A DNA stretch of 64,000 bases from NCBI GenBank assembly GCA_037127315.1, contig JBBBDQ010000192.1:4332001-4396000 (forward strand). Direction: 5' to 3'. This stretch comes from Ascarosepion bandense. Its lineage: Eukaryota; Mollusca; Cephalopoda; Sepiida; Sepiidae. The notes below the pieces were generated by a model. The model ran no database searches. It saw only the letters and a list, made by a program, of their open reading frames with translations, and had not been told where the DNA came from. Shown piece after piece: positions 21,433 through 32,618 of the stretch (positions within the stretch are counted from its first letter, which is position 1; each line of letters opens with the position of its first letter). The translations under genes and the position numbers were made by a program.

Positions 21433-22195
21433 ATAATATTTCCAATGTAGTGAAATACATATATAGTCATAATATATAGTCAGACTTCACCATCTGTAAA
21501 ACCTTCAAGGAGAGTTTCACTTATTCTCAGTTGGACAAAATCAGCATAACTTTCATGTTCAAAACCTTTATTAAGTTAAAGAAGAACAATATGAACAAAC
21601 AAAAAAAATATATGTGTTCAATAAAAAGACAAATATTCCATTAATATGACCTCAATGCCATTAAATTTGTTTTATCAAATACTGGAGGGCAAAAAGGAAT
21701 GAAAGAAGTTTTTCTTTGACTACGGAAATATTATTGTCTGAATCATTTCACTTTTACAGTTAAATTGTAAAGTGATTCTTTTAAATAAAAAATTACTAAC
21801 TTAATAAAAAAAAAATTGTTAAAAAAGAATCTTCAGTTCATACAATTATTAATAAGGGAACAATGTAGTGTAGCTGTTTCAACTCAAATGACTAAAGTTA
21901 TAACCATAGTACATATAAAGTTTATATAGGAAAGGGAAAAGGCATTAAATTTGTAGGTGGAAAACATGAACAGAAAATGTGTTCCACTGAACCAATGAGG
22001 AGATTTTAGCAAAGAATACTCATAAATCTGAGCCATTTATTGCAAAGTAAAAGATAGTTATTCAGATTTAGGAATAGGTATGGATAGAAAATTATAAAAT
22101 TTACTGGTGACTTTGTATCTACTGCTGAAAAATCTGCTGTTATGTTCCCAACAGAGTTAAAGAATTTGATTGATAAAAAAAAGTACAATCTAAAG
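21433..22195. other. No recognisable gene
   Basis: AT-rich sequence between the LINE repeat and the LTR element. Confidence 0.6.
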
Positions 22196-22419
22196 CGTAA
22201 CAAAAGACATGACTTACCTCGGAATTTAAAACGTGCAAATATGTCTTGCCTGTAAGATAATAACAAAAGAGAAAGATGGCCGCTATTGAAGACACAATTT
22301 ATGCGTGCATATCTTGTCCAAAACGAGACGATATTTGCACACGTGCAAATTTTGGCCGTCTTGGAATGGCATAAAAAGTGGGTGTCAGTGCTGCTATGAA
22401 AACAGGAATTTTTTCCCGC
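22196..22419 (+). repeat. 5' LTR remnant of a truncated LTR retrotransposon
   Basis: Matches 23873-24098 for about 224 bases (shared: agaaagatggccgctattga and gacacaatttatg). The expected TG start is CG here. The 3' part is missing: sequence jumps from ttttttcccgc directly into late RT coding sequence at about 22420. Confidence 0.75.
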
Positions 22420-23200
22420 AACCCATGTTAAAGAACATCTGGCCCAGTTTGGGCTGGAATGCAAAGACCCAGAACAACTGGAGTATGGTGCACAGGTACT
22501 AGGACTGGTGGTCACAATGGAGCAGGGTAAATTGCAATGGAGATGAGGAAGTGTGGTTTCTAATGCCCCTGGTGTCATTACACGATGAAAAGTATTTTCT
22601 CTGTATGGAAGGCTTGTTGGGCACTTCCCAGTGTGTGGTTGGCTCTGTGTGACCTGCGGAATGCTCAAGAAAAGAACAAGTTTGATGACGCAGGGCTGGC
22701 TTCTCCAGCGCATGGTGTCTGAGACCGTGGGTTCTGTGCAGTGAGATGATCCGGTCCGTGGAGATTGGTGTGTGGATGGCCAGAAACTGAACATTTGAGT
22801 CGATGCTAGCTCCCTGGCGATTGGAGTGGCATTAGAGAGCCAAGAAACAGTGCTAAAAGATGCTTGCTGGCTGCGATCTAAAGATGATGCTGAACATATC
22901 AACCTGGTCGAGCTGGATGCCATGTTGAAAGGCGTCAATTTGGCACTCCAGTGGCAGAGCAAGAAGCTACACTTGAAAACAGATTCCGTTTGCGTGTACC
23001 ACTGGGTGTTGGATACTCTAACTCGGAGAGTGTGAGTGCACACCAAGGCGGCAAATGAAATGCTCGTCAGGAGTTGGCTGAATACTCTCAAGAAGCTCAT
23101 GGACAAGTATCAGCTTACCGTGGACGTGACACTGGTGCCATTGACTCTGAATATCACTGATCAACTGATGAGAGTACCGCAGTGATGGTTTGACACACCG
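22420..23200 (+). pseudogene. LTR retrotransposon pol: end of RT and RNase H
   Basis: Reads from KEHLAQFGLECKDPEQ through the RT connection to RNase H. The three acidic positions are visible: VDASSLAIGVAL (about 22800-22835), INLVELDAMLKG (about 22900) and LKTDSVCVYHWVL (about 22973-23010). Several TGA/TAG codons interrupt the frame, including after VQ and after TRRV. RNase H would remove RNA from the cDNA hybrid. The minus-strand frame of 366 codons across this region is antisense and was rejected. Confidence 0.7.
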
Positions 23201-23872
23201 AAGAAAAGCAGTGGACCCGGACCACTGATTGGCGCCATCCATGTGGACAAACTGGACGCTGACCAAATCATGTCCATCCATAGAAACAGCAGTCACCCAG
23301 GAGTGTGGCGCACTACCTACTTTGTCAGAAGAGTCTGCTGGTCAACAACAAAAGCAGCCGTCAGATCAGTTGTACGAGCATGTGAAGAATGCCAGTCTAT
23401 AGGCCCTGCACCAACTCACTGGAAAAAGGAAAGCTCGAAGTAAGCAAGAACTGGCAGACACTGGGAATGGATATCACCCACTATGGTGCCCATCACTTCG
23501 TAATGCTGACGAACTGTGGAACATCACGTTTTTCAGTCTGGAAGCAATTGGCAAGACAGGACTCGGTGACCATGATTCACCAGCTGAAAGCAGTGTTCTT
23601 CGAGCGAGGCCAACCCGACAAGCTCCTCACGGACAACGACCCAGCCTTCTGTAGCAGGGAATTCAGAGCTTTTGTGTGTGAAGGGGAGTCAACTTGCAGT
23701 TCCATTGTGCATATACTCCAGCTGGGAATGGAATAGGAGAGCAATGCCACCACACAGTAAAACGAATTGCAGCCAGGATGCACTGCTCCGTCCAGGAAGC
23801 CGTCTACTGCTATAATGTCAAAAACGATCGTTGCCAGGTTGCCACCTTTGTGATCATGAGATCAGGGAGGAG
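23200..23872 (+). pseudogene. LTR retrotransposon integrase (three frames)
   Basis: Zinc-binding HHCC domain: IHRNSSHPGVWR then ACEECQSIG (about 23270-23400). Catalytic core: LGMDITHYGAHHF (first Asp, about 23464), LLTDNDPAFCSREF (second Asp, about 23623) and PAGNGIGEQCHHTVKR (Glu, about 23716-23765). The triad is intact, but the sequence crosses three frames, with shifts near 23430 and 23690. The C-terminus is short: the frame runs straight into the 3' LTR at 23873. Probably Ty3/Gypsy-type because RNase H precedes integrase. Confidence 0.75.
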
Positions 23873-24098
23873 TGTAACGAAAGACATGACTTACCTTGGA
23901 ATTCAAAATGTGCACAAATATGTCTTGCCTGTAAGATAATAACAAAAAAGAAAGATGGCCGCTATTGAAGACACAATTTATGCATGCCTATCTTGTCCAA
24001 AACGAGATGATATTTGCAGACATGCAAATTTTAGCCGTCTTGGAATAGCATAAAAAGCAGGTGCCAGCGCTGCTGTGAAAATGGGATTTTTTCTCGTG
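23873..24098 (+). repeat. 3' LTR (minimum extent)
   Basis: Begins TGTAACGAAAGACATGACTT and matches the 5' LTR to about 24098. The true end is further right but cannot be fixed, because the 5' copy is truncated there; a TTAACA string near 24356-24361 is one candidate end. Confidence 0.7.
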
Positions 24099-24599
24099 GA
24101 TTGTGTGTTGCGGATTGACAGTCAGACTGACAAAGATGAAGGAGAAGCGCTAAGTTGGTGTCTGTTTCACAACTGCCCTGTGTAACTGGTTGAAAAAAGG
24201 AAACCTGAAATCCATTTCTTTGAGGTGAGGAAAGCAAGAAGAAAGAAAAACAGCTGGCCTGCCAGTGAATTAGCATGGCACTGCACCTTTTGTTCCCCTC
24301 TCATCATCATTCATCTTTTTTTTATACTACATAAAGTGAGTTTTCAATTATGATATTAACAAATTTTGGAGAAAATACCCTATAGAACTTAAGTGCATAA
24401 AAGTGAAAAGCAGGCACAAGGGTATAAATCATTACTATATGATAATAATGCAGATCCTATAATAAACATGGATTTAGTTTACATAGTGAAAACTCTGCAC
24501 GTCAAACCAAATCCAAAATGATCTGCTTGTCAAAGCAAATTCAAAAAGTGTGGGAATGGCAGTTTTATTTATGAAATTGTTCCAGTAATCCTTAATCCT
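24099..24599. other. Possible rest of the 3' LTR, then unrecognised sequence
   Basis: The first ~260 bases are GC-richer, as the LTR is, and include a cataaagtg string; after about 24360 it is ordinary AT-rich DNA. Confidence 0.4.
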
Positions 24600-25025
24600 A
24601 GAAAAAACACTTGAAAGAGGAAGCATTGGAATTTAAAGTTCTTTTGATGAAAGCCAATGCACATGACCATCTTGAATTGATTTTCTATAAAAAGAAAAAT
24701 ATCATGGTTGTATTTTTACTTTCAACTAGAAACTCATTGTTTCAGCTTCTTGACCAAGGAATTATTTGATGTTTCAAGGCCACATACATCTGCCTGGTAT
24801 TTGATTGTAGTTAGGCAACAATTGATAAAAATCCTAATCTTGACATTATACAGTCCTGGAAAACATTTACTATTGAAGACGCAAGAACATTCATCAAAGT
24901 TGCAATGAATTAAAACTAGAAATTGCCTGCTGCAAAAATGTAATGATTTAAAAGGCTTCCCAGAGATCAACAGCAAAGTTAAGAAAATCATTGATACAAC
25001 AAGAAAGTTGGTGAACAATTTGGGA
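24600..25025 (+). pseudogene. Pogo/Tigger-type transposase fragment
   Basis: Plus-strand peptides match the DDE_1 (CENP-B/jerky-like) pattern in order: ALEFKVLLMKANAHDHLELI in the place of the LLLxDNAPAH motif (the catalytic Asp is not kept), a degraded FLPxNTTSL segment, LLDQGII-stop-CFKATY for PLDQGIIxxFKxxY, then DKNPNLDIIQSWKTFTIEDA and RTFIKVAMN, and a final FPEINSKVKKII-type segment ending VGE. Stops and frameshifts abound. No terminal repeats were found nearby. Confidence 0.65.
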
Positions 25026-26080
25026 TTAAATTAATTTTTTTTGTAAAAATTTTGGGTGTTTTTGTTTCTAATCTAAACAAGAAGAAACAAAAGAAAAATA
25101 CATTTTAAAAATTAATTGTACTTTCAAAACAGTTTATAATAAAAGAAAATGCAGATAAAACAAAGTGACCATCTTGTTATTTAAGTCACCCATGTTGAAG
25201 AATCAGTTGGAAGTTCAGTTAACCTGTTTATATATCAATTTGTCATGTTACATTAATTTTGCTAGACAAAATTCTTTAATTGACATGTATTTAAAACAAA
25301 AAAATCAGATACATGTTAAGCATAGAAATGTTTTCTTCTATTCATTTCACTGAACTAGAGTATATGGAATTGATTGTCTGGTGCATAGATTGAATCAACA
25401 ACTGTGATACACTGAACTAACACATATTCATGAAGAGCTCTGTTTGAAGTTCTAAAAATATCATAGAATGTCAGAAGATAGAACTCTTGGGATAATCAAA
25501 ATGAAGATAACAGTTTGTTAATTTTATCACAATATTTTAGCTCATATATTCTCCAGTCTGTTTTTATGTCTAAGATCTAACCAAACATCAAAAATGTGTA
25601 GTGATTTTTTTTTAGTCAGATTGAAAACTTTCTGGAATCCTCTTCTACAAACATATTTGGTCATATTAGTATGAGAGAGATAAAAACAAGTTTGAAAATA
25701 CTTTACTACTTGTTTACTTTAATTTGGCACAGGGCTTATATAGAGGAATACTTAATGAGAATTTAATTCATTAACAATAAGACCACCTTGTTAAAAACTG
25801 TTAAAATTGAAGTACACATAATTTGGCACAAGGCTACAAGAGTAGAATGCCCAATAAAGACCAAATTGACTATGACTTGGAAGATGAGCTTGTTCTATGA
25901 CAGGCAAGCTAAAATAAAACTGAATGAGCTAACAGAGCCACAATGAAGCAACCAGAGAGGATCAAACACACTAACAATAGCCAGTGAGATTAACTTAAAC
26001 ATTGCTCTATAGTAGGTGACTGAGGTGAAATATGTTTGGACCAAAGCACAATAGTAGGCCACATAATGCTGCAGTCTGTG
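25026..26080. other. No recognisable gene
   Basis: AT-rich. A 62-codon frame at 25165 shows no family signature. Confidence 0.6.
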
Positions 26081-26235
26081 CCCATTTCCCTCCTACACAT
26101 GCTGCATACAGCAACCGACTGATTCTACTCTAGGCCTCGCTCTTAATAAAACTCACTAACCATGAATACACACTATCAAAATAGCAAAACTAAATGAGCT
26201 AATAAAAAAACACCTAAACCCATCAACATCTCCTT
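26081..26235 (+). other. Probable 5' part of the LINE that follows
   Basis: GC rises here and the endonuclease frame becomes readable at about 26215; the 5' boundary of the element is not defined. Confidence 0.35.
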
Positions 26236-27173
26236 TGCAAACATACAAGGTATACATACTAACTTTTACAGTGTTGAATCCAGCTTCCTAGTAAACTCAC
26301 CTGACATCTTAGCCCCTGTGAAACTAACCCTGACCATTCTATCCTCTCTTCTGAGTTTTACATCCCTGGTTACCTTCCCCTCTTTAGGAAGGACTCCAAT
26401 GTCCATATGCATGGGCTTGGTGTTTATGTCAGTGAACATCTCCCTCTTGTTAGGGTGATATCTCTTGAATCCCTAGATCATTCTTATATGTGTTTGTCTC
26501 TCCCTACTAAGCTTGGTTTGCTATCTTTTTTTCTCAACTGCTCCCCCTCATCTCCTGACTGTTCTGTACTTGACAGCATCTCCAATAATATTGATAAGGC
26601 CATTTCTCATCCATTTTCCCCATATATTTGTGTTTGGTGACTAACACCCACCATGCCGAGTGGCTGGAAAACTCTGTCACAGATCTTGCTGGTGTCTACA
26701 CCATGAATTTTTCAGTCACTCAGTCCCTTACACAAGTGGTAGATTTTCCCACGCATTTCTCTAATAACCCTAATGAATCTGACTCACTGCTAGATCTCTG
26801 TTTCACTTCCATCCCTGACTCTTGCAATGTCAAGCAACCCTGCCCTCTTGGAAACTCTGACCATGTAGTGGTTTCCGTTAACATCTCCTTCCACTTCCAC
26901 TCCACCCAAGAACCTCAGGCCAGCAGAATATCTTACTGCCACCAAAGAGCAGACTGGGACTTGTTCCACAATTTCCTATGTTATGTCTCTTGGAACAAAG
27001 TTTTTAGTCTTCTTGTTGAAGACTGTACGTCCAAGGTCTCCTCTTGGGTTCAGACTGGCCTCAATGCTTTCATCCCAGCCAGGAAGTTGCGACTTAAATC
27101 CCATTCGTCCCCCTGGTTCTCCCGTTTGCTTGGCTACCATCGCCTACCAGAATTGAATGAACATAACTCCTAA
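26215..27173 (+). pseudogene. APE endonuclease of LINE copy 2
   Basis: Begins with NISFANIQGIHTNFYSVES, the strand that opens APE-type nucleases of this LINE group. It continues in other frames with MHGLGVYVSEHLPL, then a degraded GDxN motif followed by THHAEWLENSVTDLAG (about 26640), VDFPTHFSNNPNESDSLLDL, and LGNSDHVVVSVNI, whose SDH is the catalytic Asp-His pair (about 26855). The frame ends at the stop at 27173. Two frame changes, and the Asp of GDxN is altered at the frame junction. The enzyme would nick target DNA to prime reverse transcription. Confidence 0.75.
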
Positions 27174-27177
27174 TACT

Positions 27178-27690
27178 ATCATACAAACGCGGGTGTCCCT
27201 CAAGGCTCTATTCTAGGTCCTATGCTTTTCCTGATCTTCATTAACGATCTCCCCAATGTAATCAGATTCCAAGTAGGCATATACGCTGACAACACCACTG
27301 TTTGCTCCCACCTCAATCAAAAACCTGCTGAAGCTGACAAAGCGAACCTCACTGCTGAGCTTGAAAAGGATCTCCAATCTGTGGTGGACTGGGGTCAGAA
27401 ATGGTTTATGAATTTTAATGCTTCCAAAACAAAGCTGCTATCTGTTAACCATCACAGACAATTGCTTCTATCCCCCATTAGCATGGATCAGGCTAGTCTC
27501 CCTGAAAGCAAAACACTGTGCCTCTTCAGTTTAACTCTCTCAGCAGACCTCAAGTGGAATGACTATATTGAATCCATAGATAAATCCACTTCTAAGAAGG
27601 TCAGTTCACTGTGTAAGGCCAGGAAGTTTTTCCCGTCTGAATCTATCCTGCACATATATAAATACCATCCACCTGTGTATTGAATACTGC
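27178..27690 (+). pseudogene. RT fragment of LINE copy 2 after an internal deletion
   Basis: Immediately after the endonuclease the sequence jumps to TNAGVPQGSILGPMLFLIF (motif B). All RT fingers and motif A, readable in copy 1 at 11090-11400, are missing. Motif C reads YADNTT, with the second catalytic Asp changed to Asn. KANLTAELEKDLQSVVDWGQ follows, which shows what the frameshift near 11530 disrupted in copy 1. The frame ends at about 27683. Confidence 0.75.
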
Positions 27691-28135
27691 TGCCATATCT
27701 AGTCGGGTGCTCCTGCTAATAACCTCAAGGTTCTTGACAAAATCCAATGGAGAATCTGTAATGTGATCAATCTCGACTTGGCAGCTCAGATGCAGTCACT
27801 TTCTCACCAGCGTAATGTGGCTTCCCTGTGTTTCTTCTACAAATACTTTTACGGCTTATGCTCTGATGAACTTCTAGTCTAGTAGCTTCTTTTCTCACAC
27901 TTCCCACCTGTGGAATTTCATTCTGTATACTTGTTATCTCACTAACTCACATCCTTTCTCTCATGCTCTTTATTGTGTCCCCTCCACTCTCATCACATCA
28001 GTATTCTCATCCTTCTCTTACCCACTTCCTGACACCCACTATAACCTGTCCCTCTTTCTCATCACTTTCCTCCCATGTAACCCCTGCACACTAGTGGCAG
28101 TAAAACTGCCTTGTTTGGGGAGAAATGTTTGAAAA
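27691..28135 (+). pseudogene. C-terminal region and 3' tail of LINE copy 2
   Basis: Frameshifted continuation matching copy 1 (for example VLDKIQWRICNVI) with a deletion before the LWN motif. The 3' UTR closes with the shared tail at about 28075-28125, where GGCAGT-aaa-ACTGCC makes a perfect stem-loop, then an A-rich end. Confidence 0.65.
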
Positions 28136-28330
28136 AAAATCCAATAAGGTTTAAACATCTGACAGAAGACAAGCTTCTTAACCTCTACTTTATAACAAAT
28201 TTTCTATGTAGAGAAATAAATTTAGTCAGGCAGTGAGATGCAATAATAATTGAGCCCATTACACTAAAAATGGTCTAAAAGACTAACTTGTTAGCCAATA
28301 CATTACAATAGCCATATATTATACATATTT
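28136..28330. other. Short unrecognised spacer
   Basis: AT-rich spacer between LINE copy 2 and the SINE. Confidence 0.6.
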
Positions 28331-28530
28331 AATTGGAGTAGATAGACTAAACTATCGCCCGGTTCACACTCCACCCACGTCTACTGAACAGGTGAAGAGG
28401 CTCATCCCTTGTTTCCTGTTTAGGATGTGGTTTCCGGCTTTCTCTTTTCCAATCTTTTCACTCTTATGTAGCCCCCTGCACATCAGTGGTATTACCGCCT
28501 TGCTCGGGGTGATATGATTAAAAAAAAAAT
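28331..28530 (+). repeat. SINE with LINE-derived 3' tail, copy 1
   Basis: About 200 bases nearly identical to 61781-61979, from aattggagtagatagactaa to gatatgattaaaa and a poly(A) end. The head carries GCCCGGTTCACACTCCACCC, a B-box-like string with one extra base, so a tRNA origin is possible but weak. The last ~60 bases (atgtagccccctgcacatcagtgg... cttgctcggggtgatatgat) match the 3' tail of the LINEs at 11079 and 26215. That is the arrangement by which a SINE recruits the RT of a partner LINE. Confidence 0.75.
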
Positions 28531-30144
28531 TTATTGTACTTATCTAAGTTTGGCTCTAATGGTATAATATGAGCTTGAATATCCATGTCACTGATCCTAA
28601 CAACTGCGTGAGGCATTAGGTAACTAGGTGTATGTATTACAATAGTTTTAACTTTCTTTGATCAACTCTGACAGCATTAAAGATATATTGGATAGGTATC
28701 ATTTTTATATCTCTTTGAAATACTAAACCTCAACTTTTCTCTATAAATGTATAAGGGTGAATAAATTTTCTCTTTCTCCAGATTTTTTCTTTCACTCTTT
28801 CAAATTTTCACTGCTAGAAATGAGAAATGTTTCAATAGATCATTTGTCAGAAATTATATTCCTGATAATTGTAATCATCCAACATTTACATTCCCAATAA
28901 AACTATATATATATATGTATGGATGTATGGAAATGTGTATATGTCTGTGTGTGTGAGTGTTTGAAAGTAGATCAATAAGTTCACAACCTGATACAATTAT
29001 TAGCTGAATTTTAATTCAAATTTTTCTTGTATAATGTTTGGTCTATAGGATTATTTCTTCTTAATAAAAAAATAAGATAAATAATCAAAGAAGAATCTGT
29101 GATTCATTTGCATTCTTACCCCCAGTGACAATAGCATAACAGTAGTAGATGGAGTTATCTCTCTTGAAGAGACTATTTTTGTCAATTTATACTTACTAGA
29201 ATTTTGCAGCACACAGATGCATGTTGAAATCCTAACACTATTTAGTATTGTTGAAGTTATCACTAATAATTTTGCCAAGATTTACAAACTATTTCATTCA
29301 ATTTCGCAAACCAGTCAATGAAATTTGAATAAGCTGATTTGTTTGAGAAAATACTTTGACAAAAACCCTCCTTCACAGAGGAGTAGGATTGAGGCCAGAT
29401 AGAAGTGGAAATTAATCTTCCACACTAGAACATTTTAACAGTACTATACTAATGAAAATTATGCTATAGTGTACTATTTTTGCTATTACATTAACAAATA
29501 TAGAAAATATACTTATATGTATTACACACACACACACACACACAGAGTAACAGTGATACTGAGTGATATTACGGGGGCTGGGGGATAACCAAAAATATAA
29601 AACCACAAGGAAAAGTATTAATTTATGAGTAGGCCCATGTCAGCAAAAATGTCAGCAAATTATTTACATTGATATGCTGTCTAAAATGGTGGTAACATAT
29701 ATATTGATGTATTACAATTGAGTATCTTAAGACACAAGAAAAAATAATTCAACCTCCCCCATTGAGTATGACAGGAGGAATATATATGTGTATGTGTGTG
29801 TGTGTGTGTATATGTATTTTGACATAAATTAACAAATATACATATGAGGGTGTGCATCTGTATAGTATTATTATTCAGGTGTTAATAAAATAGTGCTCAA
29901 TGTATGAGCAGAGCTGTATTATACATATATTAATAAATATACATATTATCCTACATCTATGGCACAACTTCATTGGAATTAAATCTTATAAAGTTAAATT
30001 ACTGCTTTTTAATAACAATATTAAAAATTTAAATATTCTGAGGTTACATTTTCTACAGCTTTGCAGGTTATTTAAAGCTAGAAAATATTTATAGATTGTA
30101 AGAATTTTTTTTAACTAATAATGATTTTAGTGATACAAATCTTA
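28531..30144. other. No gene; short CA tracts and one repeat signature
   Basis: Contains (CA)n at 29523-29545, (GT)n near 29790-29810, and at 29870-29915 a further copy of the GTGCTCAAT ... AGAGCT signature. Remaining sequence is AT-rich and unrecognised. Confidence 0.6.
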
Positions 30145-30296
30145 TTAATTAACCCATAGCTGGGGGAAGAGGTGGATTCAAACCTTTTCCAAGAGTATTT
30201 TTGCATAGGTGTATATAATGAACCCAAACAGAATTGAAACTCAGCTCTCCAATTAACAATTCCAAGCCATTATCCAAGCCATTACACCACTGTACA
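30145..30296 (-). repeat. tRNA-derived SINE, second family, copy 1
   Basis: On the minus strand TGGTGTAATGG (complement of 30279-30289) is a perfect A-box and GTTTCAATTCT (complement of 30230-30240) a near B-box at tRNA-like distance. The body to the left contains cccatagctgggggaagagg on the plus strand, shared in variant form with 53205-53330, 30580-30640 and 51045-51105. Confidence 0.55.
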
Positions 30297-30518
30297 TCCA
30301 AGTTTCCAGCACCTGGTATTTGCTAGTGGTTACCCATCTAGGTATTGTCCAGGTTTGACATTGCTTAACTGTGGTGATCATACAGGAACAATTTTTTCAA
30401 TGTGATATGGTCGTAAGCCGAGATAATAATATTTTTAGAAATAATTTTCATATTATGCATCAGTAAAATTATGCTTTGTTATTTTTTAATGTCATGCCCA
30501 TTTACAATATAGACAATC

Positions 30519-30700
30519 ATGGCACTTTACAGATTATTTAAATATCTGCAAATTGCCATGATTTCCCATTGTCTGTCCTGCTATTTAACCCACAATTGGA
30601 GAGAGAAAGAAAGGATTCATGTCTTTCCCAACAGCATCAGTGTGAAAGTCAACTCAACAGGCTTGAACAGAATTGCCAATGTCATTGTCTATGCTGATGA
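30519..30700 (-). repeat. tRNA-derived SINE, second family, copy 2
   Basis: Shares tgtcctgctatttaaccca with 53195-53215 and ggagagagaaga-type sequence with 51058. Its left end (catggcactttacagatt) matches 50903. The tRNA-like head is degraded. Confidence 0.5.
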
Positions 30701-31934
30701 TCTTAACATAACAATATGTCCCAAACAATATAGATGAAGATTTACAAAATTAAAATTATGCATGAAAACATAAATATGAAAATATGTAAATATAAATTAC
30801 CTAATTTTCTATGACAATATTAGTTTATAGATATGTCTTATTGATGAGAATGTGTATTTTCCCCAACTCATGAAGAAGATTGGTATTCAAACACAGTTAA
30901 ATACTGCTGTGTTTCAAAGTAAGCAAAACTCCCTACTTAAAAAATTGGTGCAACACTATCTTCCAACCCTCATTCCATTTATTTTCCAATGTATATCATA
31001 TTTTATTTTGTTTTGCCTGAATTTCTTCATCTCTATTGTTATCAAAATGTTTACTTAAAAATGATTACCATATCTGACAGCATATAAAACCTCACCTTTT
31101 ATCTCAAAATGATTCAAAACATAAATGTAACTATTGTTGTCCAGTCCTACATTAGCCAGAAGTTGAAAAAGAATTTAAAAAAAATGAATGATAACTGAGA
31201 AGAATTCAGGCAAATACATTTTTTTCTAAATTTTCTCAGTTGGGAAGTTTGGAATTGGTATTTTACTGCAGTCTGAATTCAAGTTTCTATCAGAAATTTT
31301 CAAAGCGAAATAAAAAATTGAGAACAAATGGTAAGAAATAAAATGGCAGACAAGTTTCATTTCCATCTTCAATCATTTTATTTGGTTTCACCTAATACAA
31401 TTTTTTCACAATTCTTCTAGCTACATATAAAATGAATAATTTCTATTTTTTCATGGTGATTTGACTAATCTTTATTTAACAATTCTTTTTTCACACCAGA
31501 ATAACTGAGGTGTTATTTCTGATATCTTTCTATTTTTTAAGTCATAATTTGAAAATGAATACCTTAATTTATTGTTTAAAAAAAGTTTTGGCTGTTTGTA
31601 TATTAACTTTTTCAAATTCTTTCCCAGCACATATTTTCCCTTCATTTTTCTTTCACACAACTTCTTTCTTTTTTATCTAAATGTGTCTCACTAATTTCTT
31701 TCTTTGTTGATTTATAGCTTATTATATTTTTTTGTTTATGATTTTTCATTTGATTTTACAAGTATTTATTTTCTTCCACAAAGTTTCTTAATTTTTTCCC
31801 TTGAATTAAGTTTATTTCAATCCTTAGTCCTTTTTTCATTTCTTATTTCTTCTTTTAATCATTTTCCTTCCATTGAATTTGTTTTAATTTCAAAATTTGC
31901 TTTTAACATTTTGAATGTTTTTTTTTGTCATTTC
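30701..31934. other. No recognisable gene
   Basis: AT-rich, T-rich near 31600-31930. At about 31068-31110 the string taccatatctgacagcatat resembles the end of the TIR element at 39524, possibly an end fragment. Confidence 0.5.
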
Positions 31935-31938
31935 TTTC

Positions 31939-32195
31939 TGTTATGATGAAACATGCCTATTCTATAGTGAATAGACTCTCCCACCTAATTTAAGTAGAAG
32001 TAGTAAGAGGAATGAGGCTCAGTCGATGTTGGACGATAGTAGTCGACAGTCAAATACGAAAGTAGTCAGTGACCTGGCAAGATTACACTGCGTAATACAT
32101 ATTATATCAAGTTCCTAATGTTTTGTACGTCGAACCTATTTTGACCGACTTTAGCACAAATACTAGCCTCCACTGCGAAAATAACTCCACAACAA
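31939..32195 (+). repeat. 5' LTR of Ty3/Gypsy element
   Basis: Begins TGTTATGATGAAAC and ends ...CTCCACAACA(A). It matches 36754-37014 across the full ~257 bases, roughly 90% identical by eye, with differences mostly transitions. The four bases TTTC flank both outer ends (31935-31938 and 37015-37018), consistent with a 4-5 bp target duplication. U3 contains a small palindrome (ctattctatagtgaatag). Confidence 0.9.
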
Positions 32196-32425
32196 TTTTG
32201 GCGACGAATATATCAAAATCACATGAAGAAGATAAAAAGAATTTTTTTCTCCTCACCAAAAGATGATTTTGGCGACAAAGATATTAAACTCATGTGGAGG
32301 AGATAAAAAAATTTGTTTCCACTCACCAAAAAACAACTTTGGGTGACGAAATTTGCACTCATACGAAGGAAGAAAAAATTCGCTCACCACAATAATTTTG
32401 ACGACAAAGTCTCAGATCCATGTTT
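32195..32425 (+). repeat. Tandemly repeated primer-binding-site leader
   Basis: The sequence directly after the 5' LTR, attttggcgacgaa, fits the position of a tRNA primer-binding site (TGG complementary to tRNA CCA). It recurs as attttggcgacaaag at 32266, actttgggtgacgaa at 32336 and attttgacgacaaag at 32395. The intervening text also repeats (actcatgtggaggagataaa, ctcaccaaaa), giving units of 71, 70 and 59 bases and a partial fourth. Confidence 0.8.
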
Positions 32426-32618
32426 ACAAAAAAAAAAAAACTTGGCAAAGTTTCTCGCAAGCCAAGACATTAATTTAGTGACAAAAAAATCTGTTGTATT
32501 CTCAACTGAGATAAGAAATATTTTTGTCAATAATACAGTTTGCTCAAATAGGTCATGAATTGCAAATTCATAGGACCTCCTTCTACAGTATTAGACATTG
32601 TGTTAACTCTTTGCAAAA

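Noticed and set aside
22006..23106. 366-codon minus-strand open frame, the longest in the window
   Set aside because: It is antisense to the RNase H region and 5' LTR of the LTR element at 22196-24098; its peptide has no domain pattern and changes character at element boundaries.
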